The translations under genes were made by a program, and so were the position numbers. This document shows positions 27,265 through 36,106 of a stretch of 64,000 bases of DNA, piece after piece. Under the pieces are notes generated by a model. The model was given only the letters and a program-made list of their open reading frames with translations. It was not told the DNA's origin and searched no databases. The DNA is from Aurantibrevibacter litoralis (GTDB lineage Bacteria > Bacteroidota > Bacteroidia > Flavobacteriales > Flavobacteriaceae). Position 1 is the first letter of the stretch. Every line of letters begins with the position of its first letter. The stretch is taken from positions 52,042-116,041 of the forward strand of contig NZ_JAYEEQ010000012.1 in NCBI RefSeq assembly GCF_034651555.1. The letters are read 5' to 3'.

Positions 27265-29019
27265 ATGTTCAGAGACCACACGTGCGGCCAATTGCGATTA
27301 TCCGATATCAACAAACAGGTTACCCTTTCCGGATGGGTTCAAAAAACCAGAGACAAAGGCTTCGTCATTTGGGTCGATCTTCGTGATCGGTATGGTATTA
27401 CACAACTTATATTTGACCAAGAGCGTTCCTCGGCCAAAATTTTGGAACAAGCCCGAAGTTTGGGCAGGGAGTTTGTAATACAAGTTGAAGGTACGGTGAT
27501 AGAACGAGCTTCAAAAAACCCGAATCTGATCACCGGCGATATCGAAGTAATGGTTTCTAAACTGACGGTGTTAAACAAATCTCTAATTCCTCCTTTTACC
27601 ATTGAAGACCAAACGGATGGCGGCGAAGACCTTCGCATGAAGTACCGCTATTTGGATATTCGCAGAAACCCAGTCAAAAATAACCTCATTTTTAGGCATA
27701 AAGTAACTATGGAGGTGCGTAAATATCTTTCGGATGCCGGTTTTATAGAAGTAGAAACGCCGTATCTGATAAAATCTACGCCCGAAGGAGCACGAGATTT
27801 TGTGGTGCCCAGTAGAATGAATGCGGGTCAGTTTTACGCCTTACCACAATCGCCCCAAACCTTTAAACAATTGCTGATGGTCGGCGGTATGGACAAATAC
27901 TTCCAAATTGTAAAATGTTTTAGAGATGAAGATTTGCGGGCCGACAGGCAGCCGGAATTTACACAAATCGACTGTGAAATGGCCTTTATTGAGCAAGAAG
28001 ACATCCTAAACACCTTTGAAGGGCTCACCAAACACCTACTTAAAGCTATAAAAGGCGTAACTGTTCAGGATTTTCCAAGGATGACCTATGATGAGGCCAT
28101 GGAAAAATACGGAAACGATAAGCCCGATATCCGTTTTGGCATGGAATTTTGCGCCCTACATCCGCTGGAAGATTCCTTTAATTTTAATGTGTTTGACGAT
28201 GCCGAATTGGTGGTCGGGATTACCGTAAAAGGCTGTGCCAGCTACACCAGAAAACAAATTGATGCCTTAGTCGATTGGGTGAAAAGACCTCAGGTGGGTG
28301 CCAGTGGTTTGGTTTGGATAAAACACAATCCCGATGGTACGTTGACCTCTTCGGTAAACAAGTTTTTCGATACTGCTGCTTTAGAACATTTCCGGTCGCA
28401 AATGAATGCCGATTTAGGAGATTTAATGCTTATTATGGCCGGGGATAAGGATAAAACACGAACACAACTCAGTGCCTTGCGCATGGAACTGGCACATCAA
28501 CTGGGTTTGCGAAAACCGGACGAATTTGCACCACTTTGGGTCATCGATTTTCCGCTGTTAGAATTGGATGAGGAAACCGGTCATTATCACGCAATGCACC
28601 ACCCTTTTACGTCACCCAAACCCGATCAATTGGTCTTACTAGATACCGATCCGGGTGCGGTAAAAGCCAATGCGTATGACTTAGTACTTAACGGCAATGA
28701 AATTGGTGGAGGCTCTATACGAATACACGATAAGGAAATGCAGCGCATCATGTTCCGCCATCTTGGATTTAGTGCCGAAGAAGCAAAAGCGCAGTTTGGA
28801 TTTTTAATGGATGCCTTTCAATATGGTGCCCCGCCACACGGTGGTATCGCCTTTGGCTTAGATAGACTTACGGCTATTTTAGGAGGTCAGGAGACCATTC
28901 GCGATTTTATTGCGTTTCCCAAAAACAATAGCGGCAGGGATGTTATGATAGATGCGCCGGCACCTATAGCTGATGAGCAACTTCAGGAGTTGCATTTGCG
29001 CGTCACCCTAAAACCATAA
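27265..29019 (+). CDS. aspS: Aspartate-tRNA ligase
   Basis: 584 residues, full length for a bacterial AspRS. An N-terminal OB-fold binds the anticodon ('VTLSGWVQKTRDKGFVIWVDLRD'). The class II core follows, with motif 2 'FRDEDLRADRQPEFTQID', the bacterial GAD insertion (about 300-420) and motif 3 'GGIAFGLDRL'. It charges tRNA-Asp in the cytoplasm. It is transcribed divergently from the SusCD operon and upstream of the ClC gene with a gap of about 60 bp. Confidence 0.98.
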   Translation: MFRDHTCGQLRLSDINKQVTLSGWVQKTRDKGFVIWVDLRDRYGITQLIFDQERSSAKILEQARSLGREFVIQVEGTVIERASKNPNLITGDIEVMVSKLTVLNKSLIPPFTIEDQTDGGEDLRMKYRYLDIRRNPVKNNLIFRHKVTMEVRKYLSDAGFIEVETPYLIKSTPEGARDFVVPSRMNAGQFYALPQSPQTFKQLLMVGGMDKYFQIVKCFRDEDLRADRQPEFTQIDCEMAFIEQEDILNTFEGLTKHLLKAIKGVTVQDFPRMTYDEAMEKYGNDKPDIRFGMEFCALHPLEDSFNFNVFDDAELVVGITVKGCASYTRKQIDALVDWVKRPQVGASGLVWIKHNPDGTLTSSVNKFFDTAALEHFRSQMNADLGDLMLIMAGDKDKTRTQLSALRMELAHQLGLRKPDEFAPLWVIDFPLLELDEETGHYHAMHHPFTSPKPDQLVLLDTDPGAVKANAYDLVLNGNEIGGGSIRIHDKEMQRIMFRHLGFSAEEAKAQFGFLMDAFQYGAPPHGGIAFGLDRLTAILGGQETIRDFIAFPKNNSGRDVMIDAPAPIADEQLQELHLRVTLKP

Positions 29020-29082
29020 AGATCTTTAATACTGCTATGCCAAAGGGTTTTTCGCAGTACCTAACGAAGAAACTCAACTGAA

Positions 29083-30867
29083 ATGCCTAAGGGAAATAAA
29101 AAGGTTCTAAAGCGCATTCTTATATGGAGGTATCGACATATCTCTAATAAAACATTTATATATATACTCAGTGTTACCGTAGGGTTCTTGGCGGGTTTGG
29201 CGTCTGTAACCCTTAAAAATTTCACATATTTCATTGAGGCTATTCTAGAACGCGGTGTTATCTTTTCGAACAACCAATTGTACTTTATACGGCCCGTCAT
29301 TGGCTTGTTTTTAGTATTTCTATACGTAAAATTTGTGTTGAAAAAACCCTTGGAACATGCTGTTTCTTCCATCCTTTTTACACTTTCAAAAAAAAAGGGG
29401 CTCATGAAACCCATCCAAATTTACACGCCCCTTATTACGGCTCCACTCACTGTAGGTTTCGGAGGATCGGTGGGTCTTTTGGGCCCCGCAGTAGCCTCAG
29501 GAGCTGCCTTAAGCTCTACCATTGGCAGACTCTTTCATGTAAACGCCAAAACCCGATCCCTTTTAATTGCATGCGCCTCAGCCGGTGCCATTGCATCTAT
29601 ATTTCAATCGCCCATCGCCGCCATTATTTTTGCAGTAGAAGTCTTTAGTTTAGATCTTACTATGCTTTCCCTTTTACCTCTTTTGTTGGCTTCCATTTCG
29701 GGAGTGCTCACTTCCTATTTCTTTTTGGGCAATGAGGTATTGTTTAATTTTACAGTTTCGGAAGAATTTGAAGCAAAAGATACCCTTTTCTATATTTTCT
29801 TGGGCGTAGGCACCGCAGTAGCATCGGTATACTTTACCAAAATGTACTTCGGCATACTGGCATTGTTTAAGCCCTTCAAAAGTCCCAAATACAAATTGTT
29901 GGTGGGTGGTCTCGCCATAGGCGTTATGCTCTACTTTATTCCCCCATTATACGGAGAAGGTTTCGGGTTTATTAATTCCCTTTTAAAGGGCGATCATGTT
30001 TTGGCACTGGGCAAAACCCCGTTTGATGCTTTTACCGAAAATATTTGGGTGGTTATCGGCTTGTTATTTGGCATTACCATTTTCAAGGCTGTTGCTATGA
30101 CCACCACACTGGCCGCCGGCGGTTCTGGCGGTATTTTTATACCTACCATGGTAATGGGGAGCGCATTAGGCAATGTGGTAGCCAAGGTAATTAATAACTG
30201 TGGTCTGGGTTTGCATGTGTCCGAAAGTAATTTTACCCTAATAGGCATGGCGGGACTCATTGCCGGAGTTTTGCATGCACCGCTAACTGCTATATTTTTA
30301 ATTGCCGAGATTACCGGGGGCTATGCGCTTTTTGTACCTTTAATGATCACAGCATCTATTTCCTATCTTATTACTAAAAGTACGATTGATTATTCTATCT
30401 ATACTCGTGAACTTATACAAAAAGGAGCCTTGATAACGCATAATAAAGACGAGGCGGTACTCACCTTAATGCACATAGACGACGTTGTTGAGCAAAATTT
30501 TAAAGTTGTGCATCCCACCATGACGCTGCGAGAAATGCTGCATCAGTCCGTTGCCAAATCAACACGAAATATATTTCCGGTGGTTGATGAACAAAACGCA
30601 TTGGTTGGCATTGTGTTGTTAGACGATATACGGGAATTTATGTTCGACACCAGTATTTACGACACCACATTGGTACAGCAGCTAATGCATACCGCTCCCG
30701 AACATATTTTCTACGATACCGACAGCATGCGACAGGTGATGCGAAAGTTTCAAGATAGTGGTGCGTGGAATTTACCGGTAATTAAAGAAGGTAAATATTA
30801 TGGCTTTATTTCAAAATCCAAACTTTTATCAGCCTACCGCAGAAAACTAATTGCCTTTACGGAATAA
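29083..30867 (+). CDS. ClC-family chloride channel/transporter with C-terminal CBS pair, gating glutamate missing
   Basis: 594 residues: a ClC membrane domain (about 25-440) followed by two CBS domains (about 460-590). 'GGSVG' is followed by L132-L133-G134-P135, where the family normally has G(R/L)E(G/A)P. The external gating glutamate (Glu148 in the E. coli exchanger) is therefore Leu133 here. The later motifs 'ACASAGAIASIFQSPIAAIIFAVEVF' and 'GGSGGIFIPTMVMGSALG' are normal. Loss of this residue in studied ClC proteins abolishes proton coupling or gating, so this may be an uncoupled, channel-like protein. The CBS pair suggests nucleotide regulation. Confidence 0.9.
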   Translation: MPKGNKKVLKRILIWRYRHISNKTFIYILSVTVGFLAGLASVTLKNFTYFIEAILERGVIFSNNQLYFIRPVIGLFLVFLYVKFVLKKPLEHAVSSILFTLSKKKGLMKPIQIYTPLITAPLTVGFGGSVGLLGPAVASGAALSSTIGRLFHVNAKTRSLLIACASAGAIASIFQSPIAAIIFAVEVFSLDLTMLSLLPLLLASISGVLTSYFFLGNEVLFNFTVSEEFEAKDTLFYIFLGVGTAVASVYFTKMYFGILALFKPFKSPKYKLLVGGLAIGVMLYFIPPLYGEGFGFINSLLKGDHVLALGKTPFDAFTENIWVVIGLLFGITIFKAVAMTTTLAAGGSGGIFIPTMVMGSALGNVVAKVINNCGLGLHVSESNFTLIGMAGLIAGVLHAPLTAIFLIAEITGGYALFVPLMITASISYLITKSTIDYSIYTRELIQKGALITHNKDEAVLTLMHIDDVVEQNFKVVHPTMTLREMLHQSVAKSTRNIFPVVDEQNALVGIVLLDDIREFMFDTSIYDTTLVQQLMHTAPEHIFYDTDSMRQVMRKFQDSGAWNLPVIKEGKYYGFISKSKLLSAYRRKLIAFTE

Positions 30868-31191
30868 GGAAAGCAATAAAGGCCATGCAAATAAGGAATT
30901 GGTCCTTTGTTTTTACCTGCAATGTGCAATCCTGTTTCGCACAGCAATGCAATTTCATAATAAAATACCAATTGGTTTATTGTGTTTTGTAATGCGTCTT
31001 TCATAAAGGTATTAGAAACCCTCGCAGCTATGTGAGGTTTTTTCATGGCTCTATGTAACATTTAAAAAGAATTGTATCTAAAGAGAAAACAACTTAAAAA
31101 TTCTCTTATGAAATGCCTAAATCAATCTTTTGGTATAATAGCTAAAATTTAGGCATTACATCTAACCTATTAAAAACAAATAATATAACAG
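30868..31191. other. Intergenic region upstream of the hydrolase-sigma operon
   Basis: About 320 bases. An imperfect hairpin with a T run at about 31014-31043 (AAACCCTC / GTGAGGTTT) may terminate the ClC transcript. The only open frame (minus strand, 30834-31061) resembles nothing I know and overlaps the ClC end. The right part holds the inverted repeat described separately. Confidence 0.4.
31112..31157. promoter_or_regulatory. 11-bp inverted repeat in the hydrolase-sigma operon leader
   Basis: AATGCCTAAAT (31112-31122) and ATTTAGGCATT (31147-31157) are perfect reverse complements with 24 bp between them. The spacer contains TTTTGGTATAAT. The site lies 35 bp upstream of the first ATG of an operon that encodes an ECF sigma factor, so it could be an operator or a promoter structure. 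Confidence 0.5.
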
Positions 31192-32031
31192 ATGAAAACA
31201 CTTAAAAATGTACTTGCATTTTTCTTTTTTAGTATCACCCTCGGTGTAGTAGCGCAAAATGTCGCCTTTCATGTATCTGTTTCCGGAAAGGGAGAACCGC
31301 TCTTGTTTTTCCCCGGATTTACCTGCACCGGAGAGGTTTGGGAAGATACCGTTGCCGAACTTTCAAAAAATTATGAATGCCATGTGTTTACTTTTGCAGG
31401 TTTTGGTGAAGTTGCTCCAATTGAGAAGCCTTGGTTACCCAAAATTAAGGAAGAAATTGAAGCTTATGTTTCTGCAAAAGCCTTAAAAAACCCGGTAATT
31501 ATTGGCCATAGTCTAGGTGGCACTTTGGGTCTTTGGCTCGCCTCAGAAGAAAATCATCCTTACAAAAAGATAATCGTGGTAGACGCATTACCATCTACTG
31601 GCGCACTGATGATGCCCGATTTTAAAAGCGAGTATATTGTTTATGACAACCCATACAACAAACAATTGTTAGAAATGGACTCGCTTAGCTTTGATAAAAT
31701 GGCTCAACAAATGGCTATGGGTATGACATTGAATACAGAAGGACAGAAAAAGGTTAAGGAGTGGATGCTTTTGGCAGATAGGGAAACGTATGTGTTTGGT
31801 TATACGGACTTATTAAAATTGGATTTACGAGAGGATATAGCAAAAATCAATATTCCAGTCACCATTTTAGCAGCAACGCAACCTTATGGAAAGGAAACAG
31901 TTGAAACTACTTATCAAGGGCAATATGCGAAACTGGCTAATTATTCAATTAAGTTTGCTGATGAATCGGCTCACTTTATCATGTACGATCAACCGGAATG
32001 GTTTATAAATAATGTGAAAGAAGAATTATAA
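31192..32031 (+). CDS. Secreted alpha/beta-hydrolase
   Basis: 279 residues. A signal peptide (to about residue 22, '...GVVAQ') precedes an alpha/beta-hydrolase fold with the nucleophile elbow GHSLGG (Ser107) and a late catalytic His in 'ADESAHFIMYDQPEWF'. The oxyanion region is 'FFPGFTCTG'. The substrate is unknown. It is the first gene of an operon: the ECF sigma gene starts 7 bp after its stop. A hydrolase directly coupled to a sigma factor suggests a role in an envelope stress or signal response, but that is inference. Confidence 0.88.
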   Translation: MKTLKNVLAFFFFSITLGVVAQNVAFHVSVSGKGEPLLFFPGFTCTGEVWEDTVAELSKNYECHVFTFAGFGEVAPIEKPWLPKIKEEIEAYVSAKALKNPVIIGHSLGGTLGLWLASEENHPYKKIIVVDALPSTGALMMPDFKSEYIVYDNPYNKQLLEMDSLSFDKMAQQMAMGMTLNTEGQKKVKEWMLLADRETYVFGYTDLLKLDLREDIAKINIPVTILAATQPYGKETVETTYQGQYAKLANYSIKFADESAHFIMYDQPEWFINNVKEEL

Positions 32032-32038
32032 CCATCTG

Positions 32039-32536
32039 ATGAGTAAAGCTAAACATCAATTTGAAGAAGTTTATCAGGCCAATTACCCAAAGGTAGTCCG
32101 TATGTGTATGGGTTATGTTAATGGCGATGAGGATTTGGCAAAGGATTTGGCGCAGGAGGTTTTCATAAAAGTGTGGGAGCACCTGCCCAAATTTAGAAAT
32201 GAATCGTCCCTATCGACATGGATATATAGAATTACTGTCAACACATGCTTAATTCAACTTCGGATTAAAAAGCGCACGGTTAGCATGGAACAGTTCGATG
32301 TTCCCGGAGAGGAAACTGACGAAAGGCAGGCATCACGGGAAAATCAATTAAAGCAGTTATATGCATGTATCGCCAAACTACCGGAAGAAAGTAAGAGCAT
32401 TGTTTTATTGGAACTAGAAGGGCTTCCACAGAAAGAAATAGCCTTAATAACCGGACGCTCTTATGAAGCCGTTCGGGTAAGATTACATAGAATTAAAAAC
32501 AGTTTAACTCAATGTGTACAAGATGACAACATTTGA
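32039..32536 (+). CDS. ECF-type RNA polymerase sigma factor
   Basis: 165 residues with region 2 ('YPKVVRMCMGYVNGDEDLAKDLAQEVFIKVWEHLPKF..ESSLSTWIYRITVN') and region 4 ('KQLYACIAKLPEESKSIVLLELEGLPQKEIALITGRSYEAVRVRLHRIK'). It directs RNA polymerase to alternative promoters. The next gene starts inside its 3' end, so they are translationally coupled, and the coupled membrane protein is the natural candidate for a partner or anti-sigma factor. Confidence 0.93.
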   Translation: MSKAKHQFEEVYQANYPKVVRMCMGYVNGDEDLAKDLAQEVFIKVWEHLPKFRNESSLSTWIYRITVNTCLIQLRIKKRTVSMEQFDVPGEETDERQASRENQLKQLYACIAKLPEESKSIVLLELEGLPQKEIALITGRSYEAVRVRLHRIKNSLTQCVQDDNI

Positions 32537-33083
32537 CAACTTAAAATACCAATGGGGAAATCAATCTTCTCCCGAAACGCCAATAGATGGGGCAAAGCAA
32601 ATCGCTAACAAAATTAAAACGCTAAGAATAAGGCAATGGACAACCATCGCCATTATCTCTATTACAGTACTGGTGCTGATAGGCTTTTTCTTTTATATTT
32701 CAGCGTATATGGTACCTATAGTGACGATTGGACTTTTACTAATGATTATTCCCTTGATTTTTAGAGTAGGGTTAGAGGGTTTTAGCATCAAAACTTTGGA
32801 AAAAATAGATGTCTCAATCGATACAAGCCATTTTAGAGATCGAATTGTACAGTATTACAAAAGTAGAATGGTCGTTCATTTTATTGCAACACCTATTATT
32901 TTCGGAGTTTACATAACCGGTTTTATTTTGTTAATGCCTAGTTTTAAAGCCAATCTATCTTCGGGATTTTATACTTATATTCAAATTTCCTCGGTAGTAG
33001 TGTTATTGGCATTGGCATTTATAATTGCTCAAACCATTAAAAAGGAGATTCAAATTCTAAAAAACCTTCAGCACAAGGTGTAG
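32523..33083 (+). CDS. Four-TM membrane protein coupled to the ECF sigma factor
   Basis: 186 residues from the ATG at 32523 (the frame is open from 32514). It overlaps the sigma gene by 14 bases. The soluble N-terminus ('FDNLKYQWGNQSSPETPID') resembles the short cytoplasmic part of flavobacterial membrane anti-sigma-like proteins. Four membrane helices follow (about 38-60, 64-84, 118-140 and 150-170). An anti-sigma function is plausible from position but no ZAS motif is visible, so it is not proven. Confidence 0.75.
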   Translation: MTTFDNLKYQWGNQSSPETPIDGAKQIANKIKTLRIRQWTTIAIISITVLVLIGFFFYISAYMVPIVTIGLLLMIIPLIFRVGLEGFSIKTLEKIDVSIDTSHFRDRIVQYYKSRMVVHFIATPIIFGVYITGFILLMPSFKANLSSGFYTYIQISSVVVLLALAFIIAQTIKKEIQILKNLQHKV

Positions 33084-33160
33084 CAGGGTAATTTTTGAAA
33101 ATAGGATTTTTTTGTTCACGCTAATTAAATACCTACTTTTAGGCACCAATTGAACGCGAA

Positions 33161-34627
33161 TTGAATCCCTTAAAGAACCTTTTTAAACAAACCTTTATTT
33201 ATGGTTTAGCAACTGTCTTACCCAGGATGCTTTCGTTTCTGTTACTACCTTTATATACTTCCGTATTGGAAACGGCAGGTTATGGAGAAGTTTCAGTAAT
33301 ATTTGCGTGGTTTGCCATTTTTAATGTGGTATTGGCTTATGGAATGGAAACGGCGTTTTTCCGGTTCTATCACAGTGCTGAGCGCAAACCAAGGGTGGTT
33401 TCCACCTCCTTGCTATCCATTTTAGCAACCACAACTCTATTTACAGGTTTAGTGTTGCTATTTCAATATCGCATTGCCAATGTTACCCATATTGAAGTGG
33501 CCTACATACGCTATGCTGTATATATATTGGCACTAGACGCCCTTGTCATCATTCCTTTTGCATGGCTAAGAGCCAATGGAAAACCAATGCGGTATGCCTT
33601 GGTGAAAATTTTGAACGTAACCATTTACCTCGGGCTTAATGTTTTTTTCCTTCTTTTGTTGCCCAAAATGATAGAAGATGACCAGAGTGGTGCGCTTAGT
33701 GGACTGTACAAACCCAATTTTGAAATCTCGTATATTTTTATTTCTAATTTAATAGCCAGCGGGGTTACTTTGATATTCATGTTGCGTTTGTATATTAGGC
33801 GACCGTATGTGTTTGATGTTGTCTTGTGGAAAAAAATGATGAAATATGCCCTACCGGTTTTAGTGGCCGGAATGGCATTTACCGTAAACGAGGTTTTTGA
33901 CCGTATTTTACTTTCCAAATTGCTACCCGAAGATGTTGCAGAAAGTGAAATAGGAAAATATGCAGCCTGTTATAAGTTAGCACTATTTATGACCCTCTTT
34001 GCTACTGCTTTTAGAATGGGAATAGAACCCTTCTTTTTTAGTCATGCCTCTACCGAGCATCCGCAAAAGGCCTATGCCCAAATTACCAGTTATTTTGTAA
34101 TATTGGGAAGTGTTATTTTATTGGGCGTGGTGGTTTTTGCCGATGTGTTAAAACTCATTTTTATACCAAATCCCGATTATTGGGAGGCCATGTCCGTAGT
34201 GCCTATGATTGTTTTAGCCAGCTTCTGCTTGGGCATTTATCACAACTTATCGGTTTGGTACAAGGTTACCGATCGGACGCATTTTGGGGCTTATATTTCC
34301 CTCATTGGTGCTATTATTACTATAATTATTAATTTTGTATTTATTCCCTATTTCGGCTACAAAGCTTCTGCAGCGGCCACTTTGGCAGCTTATGCAGTAA
34401 TGATGTTGCTTTCCTTCTTTTTTGGACGCATCTATTATCCCGTCCCGTATAATCAAAGAAAGATTTCATTTTACCTTGGTGTATCTATTCTCTTTTCTGT
34501 GCTGTCCTTTTATGTTTTTGATCGTAATTTGGTAATAGGAAGTCTTATTTTTGCACTTTTCTTGGGACTTGTATATAAAATGGAAAATGAAAAGTTAAAA
34601 AAAATATTCTTTAAAAAATGGAGATAA
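33161..34627 (+). CDS. MOP-superfamily polysaccharide flippase (oligosaccharide export)
   Basis: 488 residues with about 14 membrane helices and the opening 'LFKQTFIYGLATVLPRMLSFLLLPLYT' typical of Wzx/MurJ-like flippases in Flavobacteriia. The start is TTG at 33161; no in-frame ATG gives this N-terminus. It probably flips lipid-linked oligosaccharides across the inner membrane. No glycosyltransferases adjoin it, so the exported glycan is unknown. It overlaps dut by 10 bases. Confidence 0.9.
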   Translation: MNPLKNLFKQTFIYGLATVLPRMLSFLLLPLYTSVLETAGYGEVSVIFAWFAIFNVVLAYGMETAFFRFYHSAERKPRVVSTSLLSILATTTLFTGLVLLFQYRIANVTHIEVAYIRYAVYILALDALVIIPFAWLRANGKPMRYALVKILNVTIYLGLNVFFLLLLPKMIEDDQSGALSGLYKPNFEISYIFISNLIASGVTLIFMLRLYIRRPYVFDVVLWKKMMKYALPVLVAGMAFTVNEVFDRILLSKLLPEDVAESEIGKYAACYKLALFMTLFATAFRMGIEPFFFSHASTEHPQKAYAQITSYFVILGSVILLGVVVFADVLKLIFIPNPDYWEAMSVVPMIVLASFCLGIYHNLSVWYKVTDRTHFGAYISLIGAIITIIINFVFIPYFGYKASAAATLAAYAVMMLLSFFFGRIYYPVPYNQRKISFYLGVSILFSVLSFYVFDRNLVIGSLIFALFLGLVYKMENEKLKKIFFKKWR

Positions 34628-35052
34628 AAGTAACAAACGTGTCAGGCAATGCCCTTCCCCACTATGAAACATTGGCCGCTGCCGGAATGGATGTAAGAGC
34701 CCATCTGGATGCCCCAATCTCTTTGGCACCCTTAGCGCGTGCTGTAGTGAAAACCGGACTTTTTATAGAGTTGCCCTTGGGGTATGAGGCGCAAGTACGC
34801 CCCAGAAGCGGTTTGGCCGCAAAAAACGGTATTACAGTACTAAACGCCCCCGGCACTATAGATGCCGATTACAGGGGTGAAATTGGGGTAATCTTAATCA
34901 ATTTATCAAATACCGAAGTTGTAATAAACCACGGAGAACGTATTGCGCAATTGGTCATTGCCAAGCATGAGCGTGCCACTTGGATACCGGTTACTGAATT
35001 GTCGGCCAGCAGCAGAGGCCAAGGCGGGTTTGGGAGCACCGGAAAGAAATAG
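34618..35052 (+). CDS. dut: dUTP diphosphatase
   Basis: 144 residues with the five trimeric dUTPase motifs: 'AAGMDVRA', 'PRSGLAAKNGI', 'GTIDADYRGEI', 'ERIAQLVI' and the C-terminal 'GQGGFGSTG' that closes over the active site. It hydrolyses dUTP to dUMP and pyrophosphate, keeping uracil out of DNA and supplying dTMP synthesis. The start codon lies in the last codons of the flippase gene. Confidence 0.97.
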   Translation: MEIKVTNVSGNALPHYETLAAAGMDVRAHLDAPISLAPLARAVVKTGLFIELPLGYEAQVRPRSGLAAKNGITVLNAPGTIDADYRGEIGVILINLSNTEVVINHGERIAQLVIAKHERATWIPVTELSASSRGQGGFGSTGKK

Positions 35053-35127
35053 TACCGAATGTATCCTTTTTTACGCCGATTCTCTTAATTTTATGTGATC
35101 AAGGCTACGCTAATAAAGAATTGGTTT

Positions 35128-35135
35128 TATCTTTG
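35128..35135 (+). promoter_or_regulatory. Candidate -7 box of the TPR-DUF4292-EnvC operon
   Basis: TATCTTTG matches TAnnTTTG and lies 45 bp upstream of the ATG at 35180. The -33 position is not conserved, so the match is partial. Confidence 0.4.
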
Positions 35136-35179
35136 AGTAGGTATTATTAGGAACGATTTTTGTAAGATCCTATTTCGCT

Positions 35180-36106
35180 ATGAATCACGTCGTATTTGTA
35201 AGATTTCTTTACCTATCCATAGTATTCTTTACCCCATTCCTTAGAGGGCAAGAACAATTGATGGAGCAGGCAAGTGCTGAGGTGTTTCTAGAAGAATATA
35301 ACGATGTGTTTCAAGATAAATTCTTTGAGGCCTTAAAACAAAAAGGCATAGAAAATCATGACCGTGCCATTCATCTTTTATTAGAATGTAAGGCCATAGA
35401 CGGCACAAACCGTGTGCTAGATCATGAATTGGCCAAGGCGTATGCTCAAAACAAACAGTATGCAGCGGCAGAAGACTATGCGGTAAAAACCTTACTCTCA
35501 GAGCCCGAAAATATGTGGTATCTTAATACCTTGGTAGAAATAATGCAAAAGCAAGGAAAACCTTTGGAGTCTATCCAAAAAGACATTCCGTTTACGAACG
35601 CCCAATTGCAGGAAAATCTGGCTCTTATTTACTACCGACAGCAAAATTTTGAAAACGCACTACTTATACTAAAAGGTATAAAAAAATCGAGTTTTACAGA
35701 AGAACTCCAAGCAAAAGTGACGCATGCTTTAGCCGAAACAGACGCTTCTTCCGAAAAAAAGAAACCCCGAAGTGCGGAACTTACCGATAATCCGGTGGAT
35801 GCCTACAAGACAAGGCTCCAAACGCTGATTCGCAACGGCGATTTTAGTACGCTGCAGAAAGCAAGTCAGGAAGCCTTAGAAACTTTTCCTGTACAGCCTT
35901 TTTTTTACTATGCCAACGGGCTAGCCTTAAATAAGGCCGCCAAACCCGAAGAAGCCATTGCAATGCTCGAGACTGCCTTAGGGTATTGGGTAGAAGACAA
36001 CATGCTTTTGGAGACCATTTACAGTGAGTTGATCATCGCCTATGAAGCCATTGGGAATACGGTAAAAGCAAATGCATATCGCACTAAATTAAAATCGGGA
36101 TCATAA
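35180..36106 (+). CDS. Secreted tetratricopeptide-repeat protein
   Basis: 308 residues with a signal peptide (cleavage near 'FLRGQEQ', about residue 23) followed by TPR-like helical pairs over roughly residues 45-150 and 200-300. It lies between dut and the DUF4292 lipoprotein, and its stop overlaps the next start (TAATG). TPR domains mediate protein-protein contacts; the partner is probably in the envelope. The exact role is unknown. Confidence 0.85.
   Translation: MNHVVFVRFLYLSIVFFTPFLRGQEQLMEQASAEVFLEEYNDVFQDKFFEALKQKGIENHDRAIHLLLECKAIDGTNRVLDHELAKAYAQNKQYAAAEDYAVKTLLSEPENMWYLNTLVEIMQKQGKPLESIQKDIPFTNAQLQENLALIYYRQQNFENALLILKGIKKSSFTEELQAKVTHALAETDASSEKKKPRSAELTDNPVDAYKTRLQTLIRNGDFSTLQKASQEALETFPVQPFFYYANGLALNKAAKPEEAIAMLETALGYWVEDNMLLETIYSELIIAYEAIGNTVKANAYRTKLKSGS

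Noticed and set aside
30834..31061. 75-codon minus-strand frame downstream of the ClC gene
   Set aside because: Overlaps the ClC 3' end and the possible terminator and matches no family known to me.
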